Origin: Thermoplasmata archaeon
GTDB lineage: Archaea; Thermoplasmatota; Thermoplasmata; Lutacidiplasmatales; UBA184
Length of the DNA: 14,357 nt
Direction: 5' to 3'
Assembly: GCA_030037695.1 (NCBI GenBank)
Contig: JASHQF010000120.1
Location: 1 to 14,357, forward strand
The position numbers and the translations under genes were made by a program. The notes below the pieces were generated by a model. It was not told the DNA's origin. It was given only the letters and a program-made list of their open reading frames with translations, and searched no databases. Shown piece by piece: positions 7,601 to 14,202 of this stretch (the first letter of the stretch is position 1; each line of letters opens with the position of its first letter).

Positions 7601-7747
7601 AGCACGATCGTGGTCCAGCTCCCGAACGGCTCGTTCGCCTACGCGATCGGACCGATCAGCGGGCTCGCGGCGAACGGGGTCCCCCACCGGGCCCACGTCG
7701 TCCATGCGCCTCTCGCGATCGCGGTGACGTTCCGCCCGACGGAGTAG
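4664..7747 (+). CDS. Exported YVTN-type beta-propeller protein with C-terminal VTFxExGL modules
   Basis: A 1027-residue envelope protein. The N-terminus has a Lys/Arg patch (residues 13-19) and a hydrophobic stretch (about 22-42), ending in PAPTGAAPW, which could be a signal-peptidase site or an uncleaved anchor. The frame stays open upstream to 4301, but ATG 4664 is chosen because the signal sequence starts there and upstream codons overlap the divergent gene. Residues 80-719 are sixteen 40-residue repeats of the pattern VxVGxxPxxxxxDPxNGxVYVxNxGSGNVxVLNGT, the YVTN/surface-layer beta-propeller family; 14 are clear and the last two are degraded, fitting two seven- or eight-bladed propellers. 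Residues 720-1027 are four modules opening with VTFxExGLP and a Trp about seven residues later, as known from thermoplasmatal and other archaeal surface proteins. There is no C-terminal membrane helix. N-glycosylation sequons are frequent; there are only two cysteines, both in the second module. Likely role: surface scaffold, adhesion or ligand binding; no enzyme motif is seen. Confidence 0.9.
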   Translation: MASGGLGRAVAAKKLPRWRGSTAVLTASLVVAAGAFAIVLLPAPTGAAPWVSGARLDPAVGARAVPTVANSTPVLSPPTATVSVGLGPVNATWDPATGEVYFANSYDATVSVVNGTHPVATVSVGAGPVDTVLDTANGWVYVSVPGSYSIAILQGTSLKGTVPLGTAPNDLVYDPASALVYALDPAFDEVSILNGTNVTATVMVGETPVAAAYDPGDGFVYVADQGSGNVTVLNGTSVVATVPVGVHPSAVAFDPANDGIYVANSGSDNVTLLMGVATIGSVAVGDHPRALAVDGSSGLVDVVDGSSSSVTVVRGTNVVGTATVGAAPYAAVYDAENGLVYVANHGSSNLSVLRGAEVLGQLATGFNPDGGVVDNATGLLYVGNQGASTVTVYNGVAALPTVTFAGGVGAELFEASNGLTYVADPSSGNVTILGASGVVGILRVGTDPVALVQDTANGEVYVVNEGSGNVTVLAGTGVLGSVGVGAGPTSAAFDPANGLVYVSDGAGGNVSIVNGTNVAGTVRVGSHPGTAAVDNATGAVYVPNTGSGNVSVLNGTALAGTVGVGSSPSNATYDPFDQEVYVPNAGSGTVSVLAGTTVVATIPVGSAPGSAIYDPATGGIDVLNTGSANVSTLVNSTDLGSISLGGAAPIVGIFDPSDGLLAVATSTSRLVEVGASEEVDGVALPGAAFGLAVDEARGTVLAGVPSAGGILPVAPSAYSVSFVETGLAPSTPWSIDLAGNNATTNGSTISYTEPYGSYSFSVPAPSGYAAYPSLNSPAVLHSESVQIGITFRPLTPHTVTFAEVGLPAATSWCVTLVALACANTSTIAFPGVDPGTYPYNLSTVPGYRTTESGNITVGASNLTKTVRFTLVKYTVTFAEAGLPSGKGWKVTFDGVTRSSSSRAVRFQVVNGSYAFTVHPLRGWGSSPTDGLVDVAGAAVNTTITFAQTTYAVTFTENGLANATNWSLTVRGVTYWSGGASTIVVQLPNGSFAYAIGPISGLAANGVPHRAHVVHAPLAIAVTFRPTE
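4901..6820 (+). repeat. Sixteen in-phase 120-base propeller-coding repeats
   Basis: Units start at 4901 and every 120 bases after it up to 6701, each coding 40 residues. The one local deviation is units 8 and 9, which read as 41 and 39 residues and cancel. Conserved positions are the opening [AG]TVxVG, the central DPxNGxVYV, the loop GSGNV and the closing LNGT. Units 10 to 13 look most alike and units 15 and 16 have lost most of the motif, suggesting recent duplication in the middle and decay at the end. This is a protein repeat array and not a CRISPR: there are no invariant repeats or unique spacers. Confidence 0.9.
6821..7744 (+). repeat. Four VTFxExGL-type modules
   Basis: Four diverged modules of about 75-80 residues begin near 6821 (VSFVETGLAP), 7052 (HTVTFAEVGLP), 7280 (YTVTFAEAGLP) and 7511 (YAVTFTENGLA). 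Each has a Trp soon after the GL motif, then a [PN]xGSYxF or related turn and an ITF-type closing strand, and so reads as a small beta-sandwich. The second module carries the protein's only two cysteines (WCVTLVALAC). Such modules recur at the C-terminal ends of archaeal secreted proteins; their function is unknown to me. Confidence 0.75.
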
Positions 7748-7761
7748 GCGGGCCCCCGCAC

Positions 7762-7778
7762 CCTCCCCGTCCGGGAGG
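7762..7778 (+). terminator. Candidate hairpin after the propeller gene
   Basis: The arms cctccc and gggagg around the loop cgtcc form a perfect 6-bp stem 15 bases after the propeller gene stop. A second weak stem ggagt-cccga-actcc follows at 7782-7796. No T-run follows, so it may only be a chance structure, but it lies in the right place between the gene end and the next promoter. Confidence 0.3.
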
Positions 7779-7802
7779 CCGGGGAGTCCCGAACTCCGGG
7801 CC

Positions 7803-7809
7803 ATAAAAA
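7803..7809 (+). promoter_or_regulatory. TATA box of the giant surface protein gene
   Basis: The run ataaaaa is the strongest A/T element in the window's gene-free DNA and resembles an archaeal TATA box. A transcription start about 22-27 bases downstream would fall near 7828-7833, giving a leader of roughly 40-45 bases before the ATG at 7873. It separates this gene's transcription from that of the propeller gene and suggests an independent, possibly strong, promoter. Confidence 0.6.
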
Positions 7810-7840
7810 GGCGCTAGCTTCATACCATGGTGCTCGCTAG

Positions 7841-7856
7841 GGCCCGTCCTCGGGCC
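7841..7856 (+). other. Leader hairpin of the giant surface protein mRNA
   Basis: The sequence ggcccg-tcct-cgggcc is a perfect 6-bp stem with a four-base loop inside the predicted 5' leader, 16 bases before ATG 7873. Between it and the start lies a G-run (ggggggt, 7863-7869) that might pair weakly with the 16S 3' end. It could affect translation or stability; function is not shown. Confidence 0.3.
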
Positions 7857-7872
7857 GGGTCCGGGGGGTCGG

Positions 7873-10800
7873 ATGGCAGGGGGTCGCGGGGGCCGAGGGC
7901 GTACGCATCGCGAGGGCCCTCCGTACCCCTGGGCGCGATGGCTGCGGGGCACGGCGCTCGGCGTCGTCCTGGTCTCCTCGCTCGTCGCCGGGATCGCCTC
8001 GGCCGTGCTCGGAGGGCTCGCGGTACCGGCGGCCCCCGCGGCCGGCGCGCGGGGCGCCGGCTACGTCGCGGAGATCGCAGGGACGCCGTCCGTAGGGATC
8101 CCCGCGCCGGGCGTAGGTTTCGCCGCGACCCCGGCGCTCACGGTCTATCCGACTTCCGGCTACCCGGGCGAGAACGTCACCTTCAACGCGTCGGGGTTCG
8201 CCAAGAGCACGGCGATCACGATCACCTGGTCGTACAAGAACTCCAAGAACGCCACGGTATCGGTACCGGCCTGCGGGCCGGCTCCGAACCAAACGGGCTC
8301 GGGCGAGACGAGCTCGACAGGGACCTACCAGTGCACGTTCCTCATCCCCCAGCACGCGGCGGGGACGCTCCCGTTCGTCGCGACCACCAAGGCCGCCTCC
8401 GCCGCCACGTCGCTGGCCGTCGTCCCCCACCTCAAGCTCTCCCCCACGAGCGGCTCGGTCGGCAGTACGCTCAACTTCAAGGCGGTCGGCTTCTCCGAGA
8501 ACGGGACCGGGGCCCCCGTACCCACCGGAAAGAAGGCGGCGACCGGTTACGTGCACTGGAGCCAGGGGGTCGCCTGCAGCGCGACCGTCACGGCCCTGGG
8601 CCAGTTCAACTGCTCGTACGTGCTCCCCGACACGTTCGAAGGGAGCCACCTGTTCTACACGTCCGACAACGTCTCGACCGACAACGTCACCGCGACGTTC
8701 TCGGTGACCCCCCGGCTCACGGCAGGGCCCGCGTTCGGGCCGGTCGGGACCCAGCTGACCCTCACCGGGACCGGGTTCGGCTCGAGCTTGGCGGTCGCGG
8801 TGAACTGGGTCGGCAACGCCTCGTCGCTCGGCAAGGCCTGCGCGACCAACAGCTCGGGGTTCGGTCGGTTCAGTTGCACGTTCACGATCCCGGTCGGCAC
8901 GACCGGGGGGACGTACACGTTCACGGGGACCGATAGCGCCTCGAACGAGGCGAGCACCGTCTTCTCGGTCACCTACCTCACGATCACCCCGTCGACAGCG
9001 ACGGTCGGCACGATCGTCACTTTCCAGGGGTACGGCTACACGCCGAACTCCGCGTTCACGCTCAGCTGGGGGTACGGGACGATCTGCCCCGGCTCGACGA
9101 ACGCCACGGGCTACTTCACCTGCAAGTTCACGGTCCCCCCGACCCCGGTCGGGGTCCACGAGTTCACCGGTGCGGACGAGAGCAACCTCGCGGCGAGCGC
9201 CAACCTCACGATCGTCCCGTCGGCGGGCGTGACGCCCGGCGGGGGGATGCCGAACACCACGGCCCACTTCTTCGGCTACGGCTACGCCGCGGGATCCCTC
9301 GTGCAGGTGACCTGGTCGGGCGGGAAGGCGTGCAACAGCACCTCGGCCGCGAACGGGAGCTTCGCCTGCGCGTTCATGATCCCCTCGGGGACGCCGGGCG
9401 GTACCTACGTCTTCAACGCCTCCGACGCGCTCCACGACACGGCGGCGACCGAGTTCGTCGTCACGTACCTCCAGGCGAACCCGATCTCGGGTCCGGTCGG
9501 CACGACGATCCAGTTCACGGCGGGCGGCTTCGCCGCATCGTCGCCGTTCAAGACGACGTGGACGGCCGGTAACGTGACCTCGTGCACCGGCACGACGACC
9601 TCGAAGGGGACGTTCACCTGCGCCTTCGGGGTCCCCTCGACGACCGTGGGCCCGCACGTCTTCACCGCCACGGACAACGCGGGGGACACGGCGCGGGCTA
9701 CGTTCACCGTCACCCCGCGCGTGGCGATCAACGTCTCGACGGCGGACGTCGGCTCGGCCCTCCAGTTCACCGGCACGGGGTTCGCCGGGAGCTCGTCGCT
9801 GCGGTTCACCTGGCTGGGGGGGACGTTCTGCTCGGGCACCACCTCCGTCACCGGGCAGTTCAGCTGCAACGCCACGATGCCGTCGACCCCGTCCGGCGGG
9901 TACGTGATCACGGCCACGGACGGGGCCAACGACTCCGCCTCCACGACCCTCACGATCGATACCCTGCTCCGGGCGAGCCCGAACGCGGGCCCGGTCGGGA
10001 CCCATGTCCGGTTCAACGCGACCGGGTTCTCCTCCCACGCGTCGATCACGATCTCCTGGGCCGGCGGGACGGTCTGCGCGACGACGACCAACGCGACCGG
10101 GTTCGTCACCTGCAACTATACGATCCCCTCGATCCCCCCGGGCCAGAAGACGTTCGACGCGGTCGACAGCAGCTCGCGGAACGCGACCGTGACGTTCACC
10201 GTGAGCCCGTTCGTCAACGCGACCCCTGCCGCGGGACCGATCGGCACGCCGATCACGTTCCGGGGCGAGGGGTTCGTCGCGGACGGCGTGGTCAACGTCA
10301 CCTGGAGCAACGGCTTCGCCTGTTCCGGGGCGACCGATTCCACCGGTCGGTTCACCTGCTCGTTCACGATCACCCCCGCCCCGGTCGGGAACCACACGTT
10401 CACGGCGACCGATTCGGCGAACCCGGCCCACGCCGCCTCGACGCGGTTCGCGGTCGTGCCGAACCTTGCGCTCAACGTGACGACCGGGCGGATCGGGACG
10501 GCGATCACCCTCACCGCCACGGGGTTCATGGCGTCGACCACGATCCAGGTCGCCTGGTCGAAGGGGGGGATCTGCAACGGCACGACGAGCGTGACCGGTA
10601 GCTTCTCCTGCACGTTCGTCATCCCCGCGGGCACGAGCGGCGGCCCGGCGGTGTTCACCGCCACCGACGCGCGCCGCGACAACGCGAGCGCCACGTTCCT
10701 CGTGACGCCGGTGCTCGCGGTCTCGCCCGCGAGCGGCCCGGTGGGGAGCACCGTCACGTTCAACGGTACCGGCTTCGCCCCGTCCGCCCCGGCGAACGTC

Positions 10801-13800
10801 ACGTTCGCCGGCGGGACGGTCTGCAACACGACGACGACCTCGATCGGGGCGTTCTCCTGTGCCTTCACCCTCCCGCCGCTCCCCGAAGGGCCGGTGACGT
10901 TCGAGGGGAGCTCCGCGGGCGCGAACTCGACCGTGGTGTTCACCGTCGTCCCCGCGGTCACCCTCACCCCCTCGTTCGGCCCGCCGGGGACGAAGATCCT
11001 GATCCAGGGGACCGGGTTCACCGCGAACTCGTCGACGAAGGTCGTCGCCGCCCCGACGCTCGGGGCGATCTGCACCAACCTGTCGATCGCGGACGGTAAC
11101 TTCACCTGCACGTACACCGTCCCGATCGGCACCGCCGGCGGGAACTACACGTTCACCGCGACGGACTCCGCGAACTTCAACGCGAGCGCGTTGTTCGTCG
11201 TCTCGTTCCTCCACGCCGTCCCGGCGACCGGGACCGTCGGCACGGTCATCACCCTCTCGGGCGCGGGGTTCAACCCGGGGATCAGCTTCATCATCACCTG
11301 GCTCGGAGGGACCGCCTGCTCCGGCACGACCACCGTCAACGGCACGATCGCCGCCTGCACGTACCGCCTCCCGCCGACCCCCGAGGGCCAGTACACGTTC
11401 ACGGGCCGGGACCACACCGGCCTCAACGCCAGCACGATCGTCACCGTCGAGCCGTCGGCGAGCGCGGCCCCGACCTCGGGGCCGGTCGGCACGGTGATCG
11501 ACCTCTCGGGGACGGGATACGCCGCGAACTCCACGATCTCGGGCTCGGGGATCGGCGCGGCGACGTGCGCGAGCGCGTCCAACTCGGTCGGGAACTTCAC
11601 GAGCTGCAAGCTCACCGTCCCGACCGGCACGGCCGCGGGCACCTACACGATCACGGTGAAGGACGCGGTCGGCAACAGCGCGACGGTCAAGTTCACCGTC
11701 ACGCCGACGCTCACGGTGAGCCCCACCGGCGGGCCGGCGGGGACCGTCGTGACGTTCAACGGCTCCGGCTACGAGGCGAGCTCCCCGATCACCGTCGTCT
11801 GGACGTCGGGGACGTTCTGCAACGCGACGACGAACGCCTCGGGGAGCTTCACCTGCTCCAAAGCGATCCCCTCCGGCACGGCCGGCGGCGCCTACCTGTT
11901 CACCGCCACCGACGCGGCGCCCCACTCGGCGAGCGCGACGTTCACCGTGACGTTCGTGAGCTCGAACCCGTCGACCGGGGTCGGCGGCACGTTGATCGCG
12001 TTCTCGGGCGGTGGGTTCCACGCCTCGAGCCAGGTGAACGTCACCTGGACGGGCGGGAACGCCTGCGGGGGCGTGTCGACCGCCGCGGGGGCGTTCCGCT
12101 GCAATTTCACGATCCCGACCTCGACCGCGCTCGGCCTGTATACGTTCACCGCGAAGGATGCGCTCGGGAGCACCGCCCAGACGTCGTTCGACCTCCTCGG
12201 CACCCCGGCGCTCACGGTCCCGGCGGCCTCGCGGACCTCGGCCGACGTGAACCAGTCGATCACGTTCAACACGTCCGCCACGGGCGGCTCCGGCCACTAC
12301 TCGACGTACGCCTGGACCGAGTCGTCGACGAACCTCGGCTGCGCGTTCGCGAACGCGGCGAAGATCACCTGCACGCCGAAGGCGCCCGGGACGTTCACCG
12401 TCAGCGTGAACGTCACCGACACCAACGGGATCACCTCCGCCGAGGTGACGAGCCCGACCGTCCAGGTATTCTCCGATCCCACGCTCTCGGCGATCACCGC
12501 GAACCGCACCGCGCTCGACGAGGGGCAGGCGGTCGGGTTCAACGTCACCGCGACCGGCGGGACCGGTAGCTACCCCACGTTCACGTGGACCGCGTCGGGC
12601 AGCGGCCTCGGCTGCACCCTCGTCAACGCCGACGCGATCGCCTGCGTGCCGAGCGCGAACGGGAGCTACACCGTCCAGGTGACGGTGAAGGACTCCAACG
12701 GCATCTCCGCCCCGACCGTCACGAGCGCGCACGTCACCGTCTCGGTCGCCCCGTCGGTGGGCCGTCCGACCGCCAACCACGCGACGGTCGACGTCGGGCA
12801 GTCCGTGACGTTCTCGGTCACGGCGTCGGGCGGCGCCGGCACGCTCACCTACACCTGGCACGGCCTCCCGACGAACTGCACGTCGACGGCGAGCTCGTTC
12901 AACTGCGTGCCGAGCGCGGCGAACGCGAGCGTCTCGATCACCGTGACGGTGACCGACGCGAACGGCAACGCGGTGACGTCGCTCGCCCTCGCCTTCACGG
13001 TCTACAAGGACCCCGCGGTCCCGACCCCGACGCTGCTCCGCGTGAAGCCGTACGACGTCGGCCAGACGGTGACGTTCAACGGGACGGCGACGTCGGTCGG
13101 CTCGGGGAGCCTCACGTACACCTGGCTCGGCCTGCCGAAGGGGTGCACGGCGGCGAACGCGTCGACGATCACCTGCCCGAGCCTCGCCGACGGGACGACG
13201 AACGTCACCGTCGAGGTCGAGGACTCCAACCACTACGCGGTCACCTCGCACGCCCTCGAGTTCACCGTGAACAAGGACCCGAGCGTGACGGCGCCGAAGC
13301 CGAGCCGCACCTCGGCCGACGTCGGCCAGGCCCTCTCGCTCTCCGTGACGGTGACGGGCGGCGCGGGCTCGCTCGCCTACCTCTGGTCGGGGCTCCCGGC
13401 CGGGTGCGTCGCGGCGAACGCCTCGACGGTCAGCTGCCCGAGCCTCACCACCGCGAGCCCGTACTCGACGATGGTGATGGTGACGGACGCGAGCGGCTTC
13501 ACCAACACCTCGACCTCGCTGGCCTTCACGGTCGACTCCGATCCGACGATCTCCCCGCCGAGCGCGACCCACACCGCGGTCGACGTGGGCCAGGCCGTGA
13601 ACTTCTCCACAACGGCCTCCGGTGGCTCGGGCGGGCTCAAGTTTAGCTGGACCGGCCTCCCGCTCGGCTGCACCGCCGGGACGACCTCGCAGATCGGCTG
13701 CTCGAAGGTGACGACGGCGGGGACGTACAACGTGAGCGCCAACGTCACCGACTCCAACGGTTACGTCGCGACGTCGACGGTCCTCGAGTTCACCGTCTAC

Positions 13801-14202
13801 GCCCTGCCGAGCGTCTCCCTCACGGCGTCGTCGACCCTCTTCCTCCAGGGGAAGAGCGTCACGTTCACGGCGACGGTGACGGGCGGCTCCCCGGGCAAGT
13901 ACAACTACAGCTGGTCGCACCTGCCCTCCGGATGCGTCTCGGTGAACGCGCCGACGCTCACCTGCACGCCGGCCGACGTCGGGACGTTCAACGTCACGCT
14001 CACCGCGACCGACACCAACCACGGCGCGGGCTCGGCGACCGCGGCGATCCAGGTCGAGGGCTCGTTCCTCGGGCTCCCGGCGAACGAGGGGTACCTCGTC
14101 CTCACCGGGATCATCCTCGCCGTGATCGCCGTGATCACGATCTTCGCCGTCCGCTGGGGCCTCAAGCGCAAGAAGAGCCGTTCGCGCGAGCAGCTGTACT
14201 AG
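7873..14202 (+). CDS. Giant type I surface protein with 16 TIG-like and 7 PKD-like domains, two cysteines per domain
   Basis: A 2109-residue single-span surface protein. Residues 1-27 are Arg-rich, followed by a hydrophobic signal stretch (about 28-52) and an Ala-rich cleavage region (AAPAAGA, 53-59). Residues 86-1443 are sixteen domains of about 80-95 residues with IPT/TIG-like motifs (SGPVGTxVTFxGTGF near the start, YTFTATD near the end). Residues 1444-2063 are seven PKD-like domains (DVGQxVTFxxTxxGG, then YxWxGLPxGC, then VTVTDxNG). A hydrophobic helix (2075-2093) and a basic tail RWGLKRKKSRSREQLY anchor it. All 46 cysteines fall two per domain. Sequons are very common. ATG 7873 is the first start codon in this frame and leads straight into the signal sequence. 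The gene follows the propeller gene on the same strand after 125 bases with its own TATA box. It is likely a long stalk, adhesin or S-layer-linked protein; no catalytic motif is seen. Domain names are by motif, so another Ig-like family is possible. Confidence 0.9.
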   Translation: MAGGRGGRGRTHREGPPYPWARWLRGTALGVVLVSSLVAGIASAVLGGLAVPAAPAAGARGAGYVAEIAGTPSVGIPAPGVGFAATPALTVYPTSGYPGENVTFNASGFAKSTAITITWSYKNSKNATVSVPACGPAPNQTGSGETSSTGTYQCTFLIPQHAAGTLPFVATTKAASAATSLAVVPHLKLSPTSGSVGSTLNFKAVGFSENGTGAPVPTGKKAATGYVHWSQGVACSATVTALGQFNCSYVLPDTFEGSHLFYTSDNVSTDNVTATFSVTPRLTAGPAFGPVGTQLTLTGTGFGSSLAVAVNWVGNASSLGKACATNSSGFGRFSCTFTIPVGTTGGTYTFTGTDSASNEASTVFSVTYLTITPSTATVGTIVTFQGYGYTPNSAFTLSWGYGTICPGSTNATGYFTCKFTVPPTPVGVHEFTGADESNLAASANLTIVPSAGVTPGGGMPNTTAHFFGYGYAAGSLVQVTWSGGKACNSTSAANGSFACAFMIPSGTPGGTYVFNASDALHDTAATEFVVTYLQANPISGPVGTTIQFTAGGFAASSPFKTTWTAGNVTSCTGTTTSKGTFTCAFGVPSTTVGPHVFTATDNAGDTARATFTVTPRVAINVSTADVGSALQFTGTGFAGSSSLRFTWLGGTFCSGTTSVTGQFSCNATMPSTPSGGYVITATDGANDSASTTLTIDTLLRASPNAGPVGTHVRFNATGFSSHASITISWAGGTVCATTTNATGFVTCNYTIPSIPPGQKTFDAVDSSSRNATVTFTVSPFVNATPAAGPIGTPITFRGEGFVADGVVNVTWSNGFACSGATDSTGRFTCSFTITPAPVGNHTFTATDSANPAHAASTRFAVVPNLALNVTTGRIGTAITLTATGFMASTTIQVAWSKGGICNGTTSVTGSFSCTFVIPAGTSGGPAVFTATDARRDNASATFLVTPVLAVSPASGPVGSTVTFNGTGFAPSAPANVTFAGGTVCNTTTTSIGAFSCAFTLPPLPEGPVTFEGSSAGANSTVVFTVVPAVTLTPSFGPPGTKILIQGTGFTANSSTKVVAAPTLGAICTNLSIADGNFTCTYTVPIGTAGGNYTFTATDSANFNASALFVVSFLHAVPATGTVGTVITLSGAGFNPGISFIITWLGGTACSGTTTVNGTIAACTYRLPPTPEGQYTFTGRDHTGLNASTIVTVEPSASAAPTSGPVGTVIDLSGTGYAANSTISGSGIGAATCASASNSVGNFTSCKLTVPTGTAAGTYTITVKDAVGNSATVKFTVTPTLTVSPTGGPAGTVVTFNGSGYEASSPITVVWTSGTFCNATTNASGSFTCSKAIPSGTAGGAYLFTATDAAPHSASATFTVTFVSSNPSTGVGGTLIAFSGGGFHASSQVNVTWTGGNACGGVSTAAGAFRCNFTIPTSTALGLYTFTAKDALGSTAQTSFDLLGTPALTVPAASRTSADVNQSITFNTSATGGSGHYSTYAWTESSTNLGCAFANAAKITCTPKAPGTFTVSVNVTDTNGITSAEVTSPTVQVFSDPTLSAITANRTALDEGQAVGFNVTATGGTGSYPTFTWTASGSGLGCTLVNADAIACVPSANGSYTVQVTVKDSNGISAPTVTSAHVTVSVAPSVGRPTANHATVDVGQSVTFSVTASGGAGTLTYTWHGLPTNCTSTASSFNCVPSAANASVSITVTVTDANGNAVTSLALAFTVYKDPAVPTPTLLRVKPYDVGQTVTFNGTATSVGSGSLTYTWLGLPKGCTAANASTITCPSLADGTTNVTVEVEDSNHYAVTSHALEFTVNKDPSVTAPKPSRTSADVGQALSLSVTVTGGAGSLAYLWSGLPAGCVAANASTVSCPSLTTASPYSTMVMVTDASGFTNTSTSLAFTVDSDPTISPPSATHTAVDVGQAVNFSTTASGGSGGLKFSWTGLPLGCTAGTTSQIGCSKVTTAGTYNVSANVTDSNGYVATSTVLEFTVYALPSVSLTASSTLFLQGKSVTFTATVTGGSPGKYNYSWSHLPSGCVSVNAPTLTCTPADVGTFNVTLTATDTNHGAGSATAAIQVEGSFLGLPANEGYLVLTGIILAVIAVITIFAVRWGLKRKKSRSREQLY
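8128..12201 (+). repeat. Sixteen cysteine-paired IPT/TIG-like domains
   Basis: Domain starts are 8128, 8428, 8713, 8974, 9220, 9466, 9718, 9961, 10210, 10462, 10711, 10954, 11206, 11455, 11707 and 11953. Typical order within a unit: a PxSGPVGTxxxFxGxGF start, a TW(x)GG turn, Cys, a short Gly/Thr/Asn-rich loop, GxFxCxF, a P-containing link and YxFTATD before the closing strand. The spacing is C-x11-C in 13 units, C-x12-C in units 13 and 14, and C-x19-C in unit 1. The first three units are longer than the rest. At the protein level the units are clearly diverged, so the array looks old. Confidence 0.85.
12202..14061 (+). repeat. Seven cysteine-paired PKD-like domains
   Basis: Domain starts are 12202, 12475, 12745, 13009, 13276, 13540 and 13804, about 86-91 residues each. 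The consensus runs DPxxxxPxxxxxxxDVGQxVTFxxTxxGGxGxxxYxWxGLPxGC, then nine residues, a second Cys, and a VTVTDxNG strand before the next unit. The spacing is C-x9-C in six units and C-x8-C in the third. The usual PKD WDFGDG motif is not present in that form, so 'PKD-like' is a fold-level guess. The array leads directly into the membrane anchor. Confidence 0.8.

Noticed and set aside
4637..7804. A 1055-codon minus-strand open frame opposite the propeller gene
   Set aside because: Same cause: GC-rich repeats free of antisense stops. The translation is Arg/Asp/His-rich without recognisable motifs.
7827..8936. Frame from ATG 7827 as a separate gene
   Set aside because: It overlaps the giant gene out of frame and lacks any signal or domain. 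Only its ATG position relative to the TATA box is notable.
7837..14022. A 2061-codon open frame on the minus strand opposite the giant surface gene
   Set aside because: Its translation is Arg/Gly/Asp-rich low complexity with no domain, signal or membrane logic. It arises because G/C-ended codons on the plus strand rarely create stops in this antisense frame, and the plus-strand protein is plainly real.
8128..14061. Cysteine pairs as heme or iron-sulfur sites
   Set aside because: No CxxCH or clustered Cys motifs are present. The pairs sit at domain-specific strand positions with 8 to 19 residues between them, which suits local disulfides better.
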